A stretch of 64,000 bases of DNA from Methanolobus chelungpuianus (GTDB lineage Archaea; Halobacteriota; Methanosarcinia; Methanosarcinales; Methanosarcinaceae). A program made the position numbers and the translations under genes. This document shows, piece after piece, positions 26,697-36,315 of the stretch (the stretch's first letter is position 1; each line of letters opens with the position of its first letter). The notes under the pieces were generated by a model. That model did no database searches. It was not told the DNA's origin and was given only the letters and a program-made list of their open reading frames with translations. The stretch covers positions 124,001-188,000 of the forward strand of contig NZ_JTEO01000004.1 in assembly GCF_024500045.1 (NCBI RefSeq). Reading direction: 5' to 3'.

Positions 26697-28013
26697 ATGG
26701 TCGTTCTGGAAACAAAGGATCTCAGTTACTCTTATCCTGACGGTACCCTTGCCCTTGAGGATATCAACATAAAGATCGAGAAGGGAAAGAAGATCGCATT
26801 TGTAGGGCGCAACGGCTCCGGTAAATCAACCCTGTTCATGGCACTGAACGGGACCCACCGTCCGCAGAAAGGCCAGGTGCTCTATCACGGCGAGCCTCTC
26901 AGGTATGATTCAAAATCCCTGCGCGAGGTGCGGAAGAATGTGGGCATAGTTTTCCAGAACTCCGATGACCAGATATTCGCACCGACCATCTACCAGGATG
27001 TGGCCTTCGGACCTATCAATCTTGGATATCCGAAAGAGAAGGTTGAAAAGATAGTTACTGACACCCTGGAATATGTGGGCCTGACCCATCTGAAGAACAA
27101 GCCTCCTCACCATCTCAGCGGAGGACAGAAAAAGAGGGTTGCCATCGCAGGCATAGTCGCCATGGACCCCGAGATCATCATTCTCGACGAGCCTCTCTCC
27201 AATCTTGACCCGGTGGGTGCTGACGAGGTCATGGACCTGCTCAACGAACTGAACTACTTTGGCAAGACCATTATCATCTCCACTCATGACGTGGATCTGG
27301 CATACAGCTGGGCGGACTATGTTTTTCTAATGAACAACCGCAGGGTTATCAGTGAAGGTGTTCCGGAAGACATATTCAGGCAGACGGAAAACCTCAAGGC
27401 TGCTTACCTGAGGAAACCTGTCACTCTTGAGATATATGAGGAGATCAAAAAGAGGGGCCTTGCGAAGATCAAGAGCTGTCCCCGCGACATCCCGGACCTT
27501 GTGCAGACTCTGCGTTCCCAGCACCTGATGTGGGTGGACGTCCCTCCCGAGGTTGAAGTGGGCGACACCATAAACCTGGGGATACTCTATGGCGAATATG
27601 CCATGGATTCCATGTACGAGGCCATCAACTGCCGCGTGCTGCATATCCATGAGGAAGGCCTTGCCATAGTGGAAATGGACCGAAAGGCCCTCAGGGCAGG
27701 TTCTATCGGCATCTATGACACCTCCAGGTACTCTCACGATGAACTGATGCGTATCATCAAAAGAGATGGCATAGAATGCGTGGGGGCCATGGGTAAGAAA
27801 AGCAAGCTGATCGCTGAAGAGAATGACATCTATATTCATGTCACTTCAGGTGTTATCGACCGCTCTATCCTCAATGCTCTATCCGGGCAGAGGTGCCTCA
27901 TTCTTACTCACGACGGCATGGTGGAGCATGCGCTGGACCGTATCAGGGGCTATATGGAAAAGAGCGGTATAAATATTCCTGTAAGCGTTGCTAACCCCCG
28001 GGCGGAAAAGTAA
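26697..28013 (+). CDS. cbiO: CbiO cobalt-transport ATPase with a long C-terminal extension
   Basis: 438 residues. Residues 1 to about 230 form the ATPase: Walker [12 protein letters not shown]-loop FQNSDDQIF, signature LSGGQKKR, Walker [13 protein letters not shown], switch STHDVD. Ordinary CbiO/EcfA proteins stop near 275-285. Here about 160 further residues follow, comprising a beta-rich stretch ([16 protein letters not shown], 280-340) and an alpha/beta segment ([17 protein letters not shown] to the end). I do not recognise that extension; a metal-sensing or regulatory role is only a guess. GAGGTGA precedes the ATG, 9 nt after cbiQ. Confidence 0.92.
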   Translation: MVVLETKDLSYSYPDGTLALEDINIKIEKGKKIAFVGRNGSGKSTLFMALNGTHRPQKGQVLYHGEPLRYDSKSLREVRKNVGIVFQNSDDQIFAPTIYQDVAFGPINLGYPKEKVEKIVTDTLEYVGLTHLKNKPPHHLSGGQKKRVAIAGIVAMDPEIIILDEPLSNLDPVGADEVMDLLNELNYFGKTIIISTHDVDLAYSWADYVFLMNNRRVISEGVPEDIFRQTENLKAAYLRKPVTLEIYEEIKKRGLAKIKSCPRDIPDLVQTLRSQHLMWVDVPPEVEVGDTINLGILYGEYAMDSMYEAINCRVLHIHEEGLAIVEMDRKALRAGSIGIYDTSRYSHDELMRIIKRDGIECVGAMGKKSKLIAEENDIYIHVTSGVIDRSILNALSGQRCLILTHDGMVEHALDRIRGYMEKSGINIPVSVANPRAEK

Positions 28014-28402
28014 GTGCATGAAGTCTCATAAGACGCTAATGCCTGTGCAAATGGCGAAGTGATTCAATGCCGGCATGCACGTCTCCCGGCTGGCATTTAT
28101 TCATCCGCGTGTTTAACATTTTCATCAGGTCTTCTGCTCAGTGAATGCTACGGTCCGGTTGAGAGCTTGCATAGGTGTTTTTCTTTTTATCTATGATGTC
28201 TTCTCACGGTTTCATAGAATAGTCCTCTTGTCTGTTTTTATTTAGTTCATGATCGACTGCAATCAATAGAGTAACACTTTACCAGGGCACAATAACATAC
28301 TTATTAATAAGCCTTATATAAATGAAAAGCAATTAAGTATTACTAGGTAACACTCAAACCTACGGAGTTTAAATACTCCTGCATGAAAGGTGATCATAAA
28401 TC
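28014..28402. promoter_or_regulatory. Gap between cbiO and NicO gene: terminator-like hairpin and NicO promoter
   Basis: No gene is seen in these 389 nt. A repeat AATGCC (28066-28071)/GGCATT (28092-28097) with internal GCCGG/CCGGC may end cbiO. CTTATATAAATG (about 28312-28323) is a strong TATA-like element for the NicO gene, predicting transcription start near 28342. GGAGT-TTAAAT-ACTCC (28364-28379) is a small hairpin in the leader. Confidence 0.5.
28336..28354. promoter_or_regulatory. Near-palindrome AGTATTAC-TAG-GTAACACT at the NicO transcription start
   Basis: Seven of nine base pairs are complementary. It lies where transcription of the NicO-type gene should begin. The arm GTAACAC occurs again at 28271-28277, and GTAACAC/GTGTTAC half-sites are known for some bacterial NikR proteins, though with much wider spacing. 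It is a candidate NikR or other Ni/Co regulator site. Confidence 0.4.
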
Positions 28403-29089
28403 ATGGAATTATTATCATTTGGAACGAATATAATCTCGCCTGATCTTAACTTTCTGATGCTTATCTCTGCATTCCTTCTCGGTGCATTACATGCGCTTGA
28501 ACCAGGCCATGGAAAATCGATCATGGCAGTCTTTGTCATGGGTACGGATGCAGATGTAAAAGATGCCCTTCTCCTTGGGCTGACTATCGTTTTCTCTCAC
28601 GTTATAGTTGTGATGGCTTTAGGTGTTGCATCTATCTATCTCGTGGAAACCCTGAATGTCGATCTGACTCACGATATCATGAGCCTTATGGGCGGAGCCA
28701 TACTGATAGCTGTGGGGTTATGGATATTAAGAAAATTCTATCACCCTCATGAGCATGTCATCGATACAAAGAAAGGTATTATCGCAATAGGGCTTTCCAC
28801 TGGCCTGATACCATGCCCCGCAGCGCTCGCCATCTTGCTCCTCAGCCTTTCAAATGACCAGGTGTATAATGGTCTTTTCTATGTGCTCGTATTCAGCATA
28901 GGTCTGGCAATAGCTATAACGTCCCTGTCCATCATCTTCGTTAAAGGGAAAGGTTTCCTTGAGGGCTATGTCAGCAGTAGGAGCATCAGCAGGCTTCCCC
29001 TTGTGAGCGGGTCGCTTATAGTCCTGATAGGTGTACTCACGCTGATCCACCCGGTAATGGAACACCTGGCACCGGGCATTCATATTTAA
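28403..29089 (+). CDS. NicO/RcnA-family nickel/cobalt transporter
   Basis: 228-residue polytopic membrane protein. ALHALEPGHGKSIMAVFVMG is the family signature (metal-binding His in the first helices), and STGLIPCPAALAILLL is the second signature near 135. The internal HPHEH may bind metal. Family members include both efflux (RcnA) and uptake-type (NicO) carriers. Position after the cobalt importer genes and a promoter palindrome suggest Ni/Co homeostasis, but direction of transport is unresolved. GGTGATC lies 8 nt before ATG 28403. Confidence 0.88.
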   Translation: MELLSFGTNIISPDLNFLMLISAFLLGALHALEPGHGKSIMAVFVMGTDADVKDALLLGLTIVFSHVIVVMALGVASIYLVETLNVDLTHDIMSLMGGAILIAVGLWILRKFYHPHEHVIDTKKGIIAIGLSTGLIPCPAALAILLLSLSNDQVYNGLFYVLVFSIGLAIAITSLSIIFVKGKGFLEGYVSSRSISRLPLVSGSLIVLIGVLTLIHPVMEHLAPGIHI

Positions 29090-29110
29090 GAATGATGATG
29101 CCAGGGAATT

Positions 29111-29956
29111 TCAAACACTGGCGTATGTTCTTTGCAGGAGGAGGGCATCACCTTCATTATCGGGGCTCTCGCATATCAGAAGGCCCCTTGCCCTGAATTC
29201 CTTCAAGGCCTTCATCAGTTCTGCGTACGCAAGGTCTGATTCCCTGAGATTGAGATGATTCCTCTCTCCTTTCTCCCCGTACTCAATTCCTGATACATGC
29301 ATGTGCATGTCACACAGCCCCTCCCTGCCCAGTGTTTCCTCCACCGTGGCAAGTATATCGGAAAATTCCTCGTAGGAGTTCTCATTTCCGTTGCTTCTGG
29401 CATGCAGATGTGCAAAATCGATGCAGGGGAGCACTCCTTCTATCTCGCTGCTCAGGCGCAGTGTCTCACTGAGGGATCCGAACTGCGTTGGCTTGCCTGT
29501 GGTCTCGGGCCTCAGGACAACAGGTATGCTCTTGTCCTCAAGCCGCGATGTGAGTGCTTTGAGAAGGACAGAAACCCTGTCATGCACCTTCCCGGGCGTA
29601 TCCTCATGATAGTAGGCAGGATGGAAAACAATATTCCTTGCCCCGCACAGGCTTCCTGTCCTTGCGGCTGCGTATATCCTCTCTATACTTGCATCTACCT
29701 TTTCGGGTTCTGCGGAGTTGAGATTGATATAGTAGGGTGCATGCACGCTCAGGGCAACATTCGTTTTATCCGCTTTCTCAAGAACGCTTTTTGCGCTCTT
29801 CTCTCCCATCTTTACTCCCCGGACGAACTCCAGCTCCATGCAGCCGAGTCCCACATCCCGGATCCTTTCTATTCCGCTGATGCTGGTACCTTTAAGGGAG
29901 CCCCCTGGTGTGCCTGCAGTTCCAAATAACAGGGCAGCAGGCTTCTTACTGCTCAT
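29111..29956 (-). CDS. Endonuclease IV-like TIM-barrel protein (AP endonuclease family 2)
   Basis: 281 residues. The sequence follows the xylose-isomerase-like TIM barrel of endonuclease IV: LSVHAPYYINL near 71, NIVFHPAYYHED near 110, ETTGKPTQFGS with the catalytic-type Glu, CIDFAHLHAR, and MHMHVSGIEYGEKGERNH near 220. These provide His, Asp and Glu ligands for metals. Function at abasic sites is inferred from the family; some archaeal relatives are uncharacterised. The start overlaps the upstream small gene by 4 nt. Confidence 0.85.
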   Translation of the reverse strand: MSSKKPAALLFGTAGTPGGSLKGTSISGIERIRDVGLGCMELEFVRGVKMGEKSAKSVLEKADKTNVALSVHAPYYINLNSAEPEKVDASIERIYAAARTGSLCGARNIVFHPAYYHEDTPGKVHDRVSVLLKALTSRLEDKSIPVVLRPETTGKPTQFGSLSETLRLSSEIEGVLPCIDFAHLHARSNGNENSYEEFSDILATVEETLGREGLCDMHMHVSGIEYGEKGERNHLNLRESDLAYAELMKALKEFRARGLLICESPDNEGDALLLQRTYASV

Positions 29957-30285
29957 ACCAACCCGAGTTTTGCCTTAAGTTCCTTTTCCCTTTCAGGTGA
30001 TATTCTCTCTCTGACAAATTCCATGAAGGACTCGACATCCTCATCTTCAAGGGAGCGGATGTCCTCCTTATCCTCCATGGCAAGGCCCACTAGATAATCA
30101 AGCTCCGTAGCATCAAGCCTCTCCAGCCGGTTTCTGAAGTCTTCTGCAGACTGTGCTATCCTGTGGGATATAGGTCTGAGTATGAAGGGGTAGTTGTGCC
30201 CCATGCCGGACATCGTGCTGCCGCCGGCTTCGGGTGCAAGCTTGTCGAATATCTGTTTGTCCATCTGTGAGAATTCTCTGCTCAT
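29953..30285 (-). CDS. Conserved hypothetical protein (small, acidic)
   Basis: 110 residues with no recognised domain. The N-terminus has GGSTMSGMGHNYPFILRPISHR; the rest is charged and helical (NRLERLDATELDYLVGLAMEDKED ..., ending ELKAKLGLV). It overlaps the endonuclease IV-like gene by 4 nt, so the two are translated together. A role with that nuclease is the only clue. No Shine-Dalgarno is visible before ATG 30285, so it may be leaderless. Confidence 0.78.
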   Translation of the reverse strand: MSREFSQMDKQIFDKLAPEAGGSTMSGMGHNYPFILRPISHRIAQSAEDFRNRLERLDATELDYLVGLAMEDKEDIRSLEDEDVESFMEFVRERISPEREKELKAKLGLV

Positions 30286-30332
30286 GAAGTTTAGTTGGAA
30301 AAGAAGGTTAATAAAATTATGTACATTTGATA

Positions 30333-30809
30333 TCAGTGAATAATATGCCCGTGAATGTCTATTTCTCCCCGGACTATCCTGGTGGAGGAAATACGTTCAC
30401 TGTCCTCTGCCAGTACAAAACCTATTTTAACTATCTCAATTGGTCTCATTCCCTTTCCTTCCCGGATACTATTGATCCTGAGCGCCACGGGATAGGTCTC
30501 AGGGGAGACAACAATATGATCGTAGTCCTCGTCAAGGGTCCTGCCATAGGGATCGTTAAGTTCGATGATCCTGTATTGTGTGTTCCCCGGAATTCCCTTC
30601 AGGTGTTCAAGCAGTTGGGATTTCCGTTGGGAGTAGTCCGGTATAGCGCGGTTTCGGCGGCTTGCCATTTCATTGGAGGTAAGCCCGATGTCGACCTGTC
30701 CGCCATCTGCAAGCTCGAATGCCCTTCTTAGCAGTTCCCTGTGCCCGTCGTGAAGGCATTCGAAAGTGCCCCCTATCGCTACTTTTGCCATCGGGATGTA
30801 AATTCTCAT
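30333..30809 (-). CDS. coaD: Phosphopantetheine adenylyltransferase, archaeal type
   Basis: 158-residue nucleotidyltransferase; makes dephospho-CoA from phosphopantetheine and ATP. AIGGTFECLHDGHRELLRRA holds the (T/H)xGH-type motif (HDGH), and the second motif is ISSTRIVRG. Length and sequence match the archaeal PPAT family rather than bacterial CoaD. ATG 30809 fits a leaderless message (minus-strand TATA-like ATATAAC near 30835); ATG 30791 (MAKVAIGG) is the alternative. Confidence 0.9.
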   Translation of the reverse strand: MRIYIPMAKVAIGGTFECLHDGHRELLRRAFELADGGQVDIGLTSNEMASRRNRAIPDYSQRKSQLLEHLKGIPGNTQYRIIELNDPYGRTLDEDYDHIVVSPETYPVALRINSIREGKGMRPIEIVKIGFVLAEDSERISSTRIVRGEIDIHGHIIH

Positions 30810-30877
30810 TTAATATGATAAGGCTTTGTGTTATATCATCAAAAGCGTACCGAATACTTTCACCACGCTTGGTCTAT

Positions 30878-30958
30878 GTATATATACTCTCATCACCATA
30901 GAATAGCACAATTGTGCACCTCATGGATAGCAATGTGCACCTATGGAGTAATGAATAA
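30878..30958 (+). promoter_or_regulatory. radA promoter and leader with repeats and a possible leader peptide
   Basis: TATATATA (about 30878-30886) predicts transcription start near 30910. The region then contains the palindrome GCACAATTGTGC (30906-30917) and a 21-nt-spaced direct repeat, GTGCACCTCATGGA (30914-30927) and GTGCACCTATGGA (30935-30947). An 11-codon reading frame ([11 protein letters not shown]) begins at ATG 30923 and its TAA overlaps the radA ATG by one base. GGAG at 30945-30948 precedes ATG 30958. No regulator is known for this. Confidence 0.4.
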
Positions 30959-31935
30959 TGGCTGAAGTGTTATTAGAAGAACTGGACCATGTGGGTCCGG
31001 CAACTGCACAGAAACTGATGGATGCAGGTTTTACAACGGTGGAGGCAATAGCTGTCTCATCACCTGCAGAGCTTGCAACTGCTGCGGATATCGGCGAGTC
31101 GACCGCTGCGAAGATCATCCTGGCTGCCAGGCAATCTGCGGATATCGGGGGTTTCGAGACCGGAGATGTCGTGATGGAGCGCAGGAAACTTGTGGGAAAG
31201 CTTTCAACAGGCTGCGTTGAGTTCAATGAGATGATGGGAGGCGGGATCGATACCCAGGCAATTACCGAGATGTATGGCGAGTTCGGTTCCGGGAAGACCC
31301 AGGTAGCCCACCAGCTTGCTGTCAATGTACAGCTTCCCAAGGAGCAGGGCGGTCTTGATGGCTCTGTAATAATCATTGATACTGAGAACACTTTCAGGCC
31401 GGAAAGGATCAAGCAGATGGTTGAAGGACTCTCGGAGAAATATGGCCAGGAGTACGATTACGAGGAGTTCCTGAAGCATATACACGTTGCCCGTGCCTTC
31501 AATTCCAATCACCAGATACTGCTCGTGGATTCTGCGATGGAGCTTGCCAACGAGCTGAAGAACTCCGACAAGCCCGTAAGGCTCATAATTGTGGATTCGC
31601 TGACGGCTCACTTCAGGGCCGAGTACATAGGCAGGGGGACCCTTGCAGACAGGCAGCAGAAACTGAACAAGCACCTGCACGGGCTGCAGCGGTTCGGGGA
31701 CCTTTTCAATGCATGTGTCGTTGTGACCAACCAGGTAATGGCAAAACCTGATGCATTCTTCGGTGATCCCACAAAGCCAATAGGCGGCCACATTGTAGGG
31801 CATACCGCGACTTTCAGGCTTTACCTGCGCAAGTCCAAAGGGGATAAGAGGATAGTCAGGCTTGTGGACTCTCCCAACCTTCCGGACGCGGAGGCTATCA
31901 TATCCGTGACCACCGCAGGGTTGCGCGATCCGTGA
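30958..31935 (+). CDS. radA: DNA repair and recombination protein RadA
   Basis: 325-residue archaeal Rad51/RecA homologue that forms filaments on single-stranded DNA and catalyses strand exchange. The N-terminal helix-hairpin-helix domain (residues 1-65) contains [19 protein letters not shown]. The ATPase core has Walker [10 protein letters not shown] (about 107-115), [10 protein letters not shown], and Walker [19 protein letters not shown]-binding loop L2 region is [14 protein letters not shown]. Normal family length. Monocistronic by spacing. Confidence 0.98.
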   Translation: MAEVLLEELDHVGPATAQKLMDAGFTTVEAIAVSSPAELATAADIGESTAAKIILAARQSADIGGFETGDVVMERRKLVGKLSTGCVEFNEMMGGGIDTQAITEMYGEFGSGKTQVAHQLAVNVQLPKEQGGLDGSVIIIDTENTFRPERIKQMVEGLSEKYGQEYDYEEFLKHIHVARAFNSNHQILLVDSAMELANELKNSDKPVRLIIVDSLTAHFRAEYIGRGTLADRQQKLNKHLHGLQRFGDLFNACVVVTNQVMAKPDAFFGDPTKPIGGHIVGHTATFRLYLRKSKGDKRIVRLVDSPNLPDAEAIISVTTAGLRDP

Positions 31936-31938
31936 TCA

Positions 31939-31961
31939 GGGAAACTTTTTAATCGTTTCCC
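31939..31961. terminator. Small hairpin between radA and the phosphatase gene
   Basis: GGGAAAC (31939-31945), 9 nt, GTTTCCC (31955-31961), directly after the radA stop and followed by TTTATCC. The T-rich loop (TTTTTAATC) could also serve as the TATA element of the next gene, whose ATG is about 28 nt downstream. Confidence 0.45.
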
Positions 31962-31977
31962 TTTATCCTACATTTTT

Positions 31978-32658
31978 ATGAAATTCAAGGCCCTTGCCAT
32001 CGACATAGACGGCACCATAACGGATATGGACCGCCGGCTCAACCTGAGAGCGGCTGAAAAACTGCGCGCACTTGATGTACCTGTTGTCCTTGCCACAGGC
32101 AATGTACTGTGCTATGCCCGGGCAGCTTCCAAGCTTATTGGGGTCTGCTGTCGCATAATTGCCGAGAATGGCGGCGTTGTCACGGACGGTTTTGACAGGG
32201 AGCCCATAGTTTCGGATCACATCCACGAATGTGAGGAGGCCTTCAGTTTCCTCTCTCAGGTGTTGCACATGGAAAAGCTTGACTCTTCACTCAGGAAGAC
32301 GGAGATCGTGCTCAGAAGGGACTTTGATATCGACGCTGCAAGAGCTTTGCTGGAAACCACAGGGTTGGACGTTGAGATAATCGACACCCACTTCGCAATT
32401 CACATCAAGAGCAGGAAGATCAACAAGGGCACCGGTATTGCAAAGATGGCGGAGCTTATGGGCCTGGAAGTCTCCGATTTTGTTGCCATCGGTGATTCGG
32501 TGAACGATATCGAAATGCTTGATGCTGCAGGCTTCGCCATTGCCGTGGGAAATGCAGACAATGTGGCAAAAGGTATTGCTGACTATGTAACAAGTACCAC
32601 TTATGGGGATGGTACAGCAGAAGCTATTGATTATCTCCTGTCAGAGGGCATGCTGTGA
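31978..32658 (+). CDS. Phosphoglycolate phosphatase, archaeal HAD type
   Basis: 226-residue HAD-superfamily hydrolase with a Cof-type cap. Motif I DIDGTITDMD, motif II LATGN, Lys in KINKGTGI, motif III/IV GDSVNDIEML. Archaeal proteins of this length and pattern dephosphorylate 2-phosphoglycolate; a related sugar phosphatase activity is not excluded. Probably leaderless: the TATA-like TTTTTAAT lies about 28 nt before ATG 31978. Confidence 0.85.
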   Translation: MKFKALAIDIDGTITDMDRRLNLRAAEKLRALDVPVVLATGNVLCYARAASKLIGVCCRIIAENGGVVTDGFDREPIVSDHIHECEEAFSFLSQVLHMEKLDSSLRKTEIVLRRDFDIDAARALLETTGLDVEIIDTHFAIHIKSRKINKGTGIAKMAELMGLEVSDFVAIGDSVNDIEMLDAAGFAIAVGNADNVAKGIADYVTSTTYGDGTAEAIDYLLSEGML

Positions 32659-32726
32659 CCCTCCAGAGTATACAGGTATAAAACGGAAAAGCTGCAAAGC
32701 CCGGGGTGAACCTTGCATCTGTGGCT

Positions 32727-32999
32727 TTACAAAACCGTTTTGTCTTTCAGGCCTCTGGCAAGGTTCTTGTCCACAACGATATAGTCCTTGATAGCTCTCA
32801 CCGACTCGAAGGGCAGCAGTATATACTGGTCATCGGTCTGGTATTTGGATGTATCAAGGCTCATATCAGGTTTAACTATCAGGTTTATCAGATCGCCTGT
32901 CTTGACGTCCATCACTATGTTGAAAAGCACGCCTATCTCTGTGCCGTCGGTTGCCATTACCTGTTTGCTCGAAAGGTTTTTTGCAAAGACATTTGCCAT
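32727..32999 (-). CDS. PRC-barrel domain protein
   Basis: 90-residue small beta-barrel protein (MANVFAKNLSSKQVMATDG, then LFNIVMDVKTGDLINLIVKP). PRC-barrels occur in RimM and as stand-alone archaeal proteins of unknown role. ATG 32999 is chosen because GGTGA stands 8 nt upstream; the longer frame to 33032 has no ribosome site. It follows cdc48 by 50 nt in the same direction. Confidence 0.87.
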   Translation of the reverse strand: MANVFAKNLSSKQVMATDGTEIGVLFNIVMDVKTGDLINLIVKPDMSLDTSKYQTDDQYILLPFESVRAIKDYIVVDKNLARGLKDKTVL

Positions 33000-33049
33000 A
33001 ATTTCATTCACCCCTGAATATAAAAGTGACACTTAAATTTTTCATATAT

Positions 33050-35287
33050 TTATCTGTATCCTATATAAGAACTTGCTTCCTCTTTCTTTACGCCGCCCTT
33101 GAATTGCGCCTGTATCCTCTCGTAATACTCCATCATGTTCTCTGATAGCGTGGGTCTCACCTTGGCCAGGGCCTCCCTGAAATATTTCATGCCGACCTTG
33201 TCGTTCTCGAAGTTGTCACGCAGGGCCAGCATCACGGCTTCCCTGCAGACAGCCTCGATGTCCGAGCCGACAAAGCCTTCTGTCAGGGTTGCGAGATCAT
33301 CGATACTGACATCTTCTCCAAGAGGGATGTTCTTGGTGTGTATCCTGAATATGTCCTTCCTGCCTGCAAGCGTGGACTGCCCGACAAGCACCAGCCTGTC
33401 AAAGCGCCCGGATCTCAGCAGGGCGGGATCCAGCATATCAGGACGATTGGTGGCGGCTATCACGACTATCTCTTTAAGTGGCTCGAGCCCGTCAAGTTCT
33501 GTAAGCAGCTGGTTGACGATCCTTTCCGAGACCTTGCCGTCCTCGGTCATGGCACTCCTCATGGGTGCTATAGAGTCGATCTCATCGAAGAACACAATGC
33601 TCGGAGCTACCTGCCTTGCCTTCTTGAAGGTCTCACGGATGGCCTTCTCTGATTCCCCTACCCATTTTGAGAGCATCTGCGGCCCCTTCACGCTGATGAA
33701 GTTGGCATTGGACTCATTGGCAACAGCCTGCGCAATAAGGGTCTTTCCCGTTCCGGGAGGACCGAACAGCAATACTCCCTTGGGAGGCCTGATACCCATC
33801 TGGACGAACTTCTCCGGCTTTGTCAGAGGCCATTCCACTGCCTCTACGATCTCCTGCTTGGCCTTGTCAAGACCACCCACATCGCTCCATTTCACTGCAG
33901 GTACTTCCACAAGCACTTCCCTCATGGCCGAAGGCTCGATCTCCCGAAGAGCGCTCTCAAAGTCTTCTCTGCATACATTTATCGTGTCAAGGATCTCCTG
34001 CGGTATCTCCTCGTCCTCCAGGTTGATGTCTGGAAGTGCGCGCCTTAGCGACTTCATGGCGGCTTCCTGGACCAGTGCAAGCAGGTCTGCACCTACAAAT
34101 GCCTGGGTATGCTTTGCAAGGTACTCAAGGAACTCGGGTGTGACATCCTCACGGAGAGGCACTCCCCTTGTGTGAATCTGAAGGATCTCAAGGCGGTCGT
34201 CGGTATCCGGGACTCCTATCTCTATCTCCCTGTCGAACCTTCCGGGCCTGCGCAGGGCCGGGTCTATGGCATCCACGCGGTTGGTTGCACCAATGACCAC
34301 TACCTGTCCACGTTCCTCAAGGCCGTCCATCATGGTGAGGAGCTGGGCGACGACCCTCCTTTCCACTTCTCCTGTAACGTTCTGCCTCTTGGGTGCGATG
34401 GAATCTATCTCATCTATGAATATGATCGAAGGGGCCTCTTCCTCTGCCTCCTCGAAGATCTTGCGTATACGCTCCTCGCTTTCACCATAGTACTTGCCCA
34501 TGATCTCGGGGCCTGCAATGTACAGGAAGTTGGCACGGGACTCGTTTGCCACGGCTTTTGCAATAAGTGTCTTGCCGGTTCCTGGCGGCCCGAAAAGTAT
34601 GATCCCTTTGGGTGGCTCGATGTTCAGCCTCTGGAACAGCTCCGGGTGCTTGAGAGGCAGCTCTATCATCTCTCTTACACGCTGTATCTCGGTGCCAAGT
34701 CCGCCTATGTCCTCATAGGTGATCCCTCTTGCTGCACCGTCATATCCTCTCACCGGCTTCTGCCTCAGTTCTATCTCGGTGAACTCCCCTATAATGACGA
34801 TCGCATCAGCAGGCTCGACTTCCACGGCTATCAGCGGTATGGCCTGCCCTCCGCCCACCTGGCTGGACATTGGCTGTGTCATCGAACTGATAATCGGTAT
34901 GACATCCCCTTCAACAAGAGGCCTTTTCATAATGTTCCTCTTGATGATCTCGCTGATATGGTCCCCGAATTCCATGGTCACGCCTTCGGGAGGAGCAAGG
35001 ATCACCTTGGTGGCGGTCTCAACGTCAGCTTTCCGGATGGTGATTCTCTCCCCGATGCCCACGCCTGCGTTCTGCCTTATGAATCCGTCGATACGGACTA
35101 TGCCCTGTCCCCAGTCCTGTCTCTCGGCTCTCCACACCTTGGCTGCAGTCTTTCTTTTCCCCTCTATCTCCACGATGTCCCCCGGAGACAGCTGCAGGCT
35201 CAGGAGTGTAGTGGGGTCCAGCCTGACAATGCCCCTTCCGAAGTCGTTCGGATGTGCTTTTTCTACTTTGATCTGTACTTCGTCCAT
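33050..35287 (-). CDS. cdc48: Cdc48/p97/VAT-type AAA+ ATPase
   Basis: About 745 residues. N-domain (1-185) with the double-psi barrel ([11 protein letters not shown] and [10 protein letters not shown] repeats). D1 ATPase: [33 protein letters not shown]2 ATPase: [32 protein letters not shown], with SRH arginines in GRFDR. It unfolds substrate proteins and can feed the 20S proteasome. The C-terminus SYIGYR has the penultimate Tyr of an HbYX-like tail but not a clear hydrophobic residue before it. ATG 35287 follows AGGATGA; ATG 35296 is possible. Confidence 0.96.
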   Translation of the reverse strand: MDEVQIKVEKAHPNDFGRGIVRLDPTTLLSLQLSPGDIVEIEGKRKTAAKVWRAERQDWGQGIVRIDGFIRQNAGVGIGERITIRKADVETATKVILAPPEGVTMEFGDHISEIIKRNIMKRPLVEGDVIPIISSMTQPMSSQVGGGQAIPLIAVEVEPADAIVIIGEFTEIELRQKPVRGYDGAARGITYEDIGGLGTEIQRVREMIELPLKHPELFQRLNIEPPKGIILFGPPGTGKTLIAKAVANESRANFLYIAGPEIMGKYYGESEERIRKIFEEAEEEAPSIIFIDEIDSIAPKRQNVTGEVERRVVAQLLTMMDGLEERGQVVVIGATNRVDAIDPALRRPGRFDREIEIGVPDTDDRLEILQIHTRGVPLREDVTPEFLEYLAKHTQAFVGADLLALVQEAAMKSLRRALPDINLEDEEIPQEILDTINVCREDFESALREIEPSAMREVLVEVPAVKWSDVGGLDKAKQEIVEAVEWPLTKPEKFVQMGIRPPKGVLLFGPPGTGKTLIAQAVANESNANFISVKGPQMLSKWVGESEKAIRETFKKARQVAPSIVFFDEIDSIAPMRSAMTEDGKVSERIVNQLLTELDGLEPLKEIVVIAATNRPDMLDPALLRSGRFDRLVLVGQSTLAGRKDIFRIHTKNIPLGEDVSIDDLATLTEGFVGSDIEAVCREAVMLALRDNFENDKVGMKYFREALAKVRPTLSENMMEYYERIQAQFKGGVKKEEASSYIGYR

Positions 35288-35550
35288 TGAGTTCATCCTG
35301 AATATTATTCCAAATCTATAATTTGATTGTGATTTCTAGGTACATATTTTATTTTAATGCTTAAAATAGATGTGGTCTAAGCTGTAACCGGCAAGCCCTT
35401 CTGTCACTAAAAAGATTTAAATATTGATTTGTATGTATTATGCCTGAGATTCGATACTATTCTGCAAATTCTCTGTAAATTCCTATTTATGGCGTCTTTT
35501 TGGCAGCATGGTTGAAAGTCTTATTTTTGAAATAAAGGACGTGCATTGTT

Positions 35551-35760
35551 TTGTTCAACAATAATCAAGAGTCAACAGCTCCTGTAGCTGCTGGAGAAAC
35601 ATACGAAGTAACGATTCAGGATATCGCAAAAGAGGGAGACGGCATTGCCAGGATAGAAGGCTTTGTTATCTTCGTTCCCCAGACCGAGGTCGGCGAGACC
35701 GTAAACATCAAGATTACCAAAGTACTGCGCAAATTTGCGTTTGCAGAAAAGGAAGAGTAA
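35551..35760 (+). CDS. TRAM-domain RNA-binding protein
   Basis: 69 residues, essentially one TRAM beta-barrel ([21 protein letters not shown], then [18 protein letters not shown]). Small TRAM proteins are abundant RNA chaperones in methanogens, notably in the cold. The start is TTG 35551: the family begins Met-Phe-Asn and no ATG is available. The 254 nt upstream contain AT-rich promoter-like sequence but no gene. Confidence 0.9.
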   Translation: MFNNNQESTAPVAAGETYEVTIQDIAKEGDGIARIEGFVIFVPQTEVGETVNIKITKVLRKFAFAEKEE

Positions 35761-35768
35761 TTTCCCAT

Positions 35769-35786
35769 GATGGACCCCGGTCCATC
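35769..35786. terminator. Hairpin terminator after TRAM gene
   Basis: GATGGACC (35769-35776) and GGTCCATC (35779-35786) form a perfect 8-bp stem 8 nt after the stop, followed by AT-rich sequence. The following 240 nt up to the DUF378 gene hold no gene that I can support. Confidence 0.6.
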
Positions 35787-36026
35787 CCACTTATATTTTA
35801 CATCCATTCTACAATTCCTATTTCTATCCGGTATCCTATCCATTGCTCTTGTATCTTGTCCGGTTCCGGATTCTAAGTATCAGCAGCATTGCATAGTGGA
35901 TATTCCCTCTATGTCTGTCTCCTTAATGTGTCCTGTTGAATCCTAAAAGTTGTTACTCCCTTCTTTATGAATCATTACCCACATAAAGAAAATTAATATT
36001 TAGGGGGTTTACAGGGAGGTGATGAA

Positions 36027-36269
36027 TTGGCAACAAGAATGAATGCTCTTGACTGGTTATCTCTTGCACTCGTGATAATTGGAGGCCTCAACTGGGGTCT
36101 GGTTGGTGCACTCAGGTTCGACCTTGTAGCAGCGATCTTTGGTGAGATGACAACGATCTCAAGGATAATCTATGTCCTTGTGGGTCTGGCAGCGCTCTAT
36201 ATGCTATACTTTGCCACAAGGGTAGGCAGCGACACAAGAGCGGATGAGACCACAACAACACGCAGATAA
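36027..36269 (+). CDS. DUF378 small membrane protein
   Basis: 80 residues with two membrane helices (about 8-27 and 45-62) separated by a short acidic loop, and a Thr/Arg tail (TTTTRR). The NALDWLSLALVIIGGLNWGLVG start is typical of DUF378 (YuzA-like). Function unknown. TTG 36027 is supported by a near-perfect GGAGGTGAT site (36015-36023); ATG 36039 would lie too far from it. Confidence 0.88.
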   Translation: MATRMNALDWLSLALVIIGGLNWGLVGALRFDLVAAIFGEMTTISRIIYVLVGLAALYMLYFATRVGSDTRADETTTTRR

Positions 36270-36290
36270 GTTGTACTTATGTGCTAAGGT

Positions 36291-36315
36291 TGATGATGGA
36301 TTCACTCCATCATCA
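36291..36315. terminator. Bidirectional terminator between DUF378 and purL
   Basis: TGATGATGGA (36291-36300), loop TTCAC, TCCATCATCA (36306-36315): a perfect 10-bp stem between convergent genes, overlapping the last codons and stop of purL. Confidence 0.65.

Noticed and set aside
34109-35290. Long open frame (393 codons) antisense to cdc48
   Set aside because: It is a shadow of the strongly coding cdc48 frame on the other strand: no recognisable domain, no ribosome site, unnatural composition.
35521-35550. Upstream GTG at 35541 as start of the TRAM gene
   Set aside because: It is out of frame with the TRAM coding sequence; the TTG at 35551 gives the family-typical Met-Phe-Asn start.
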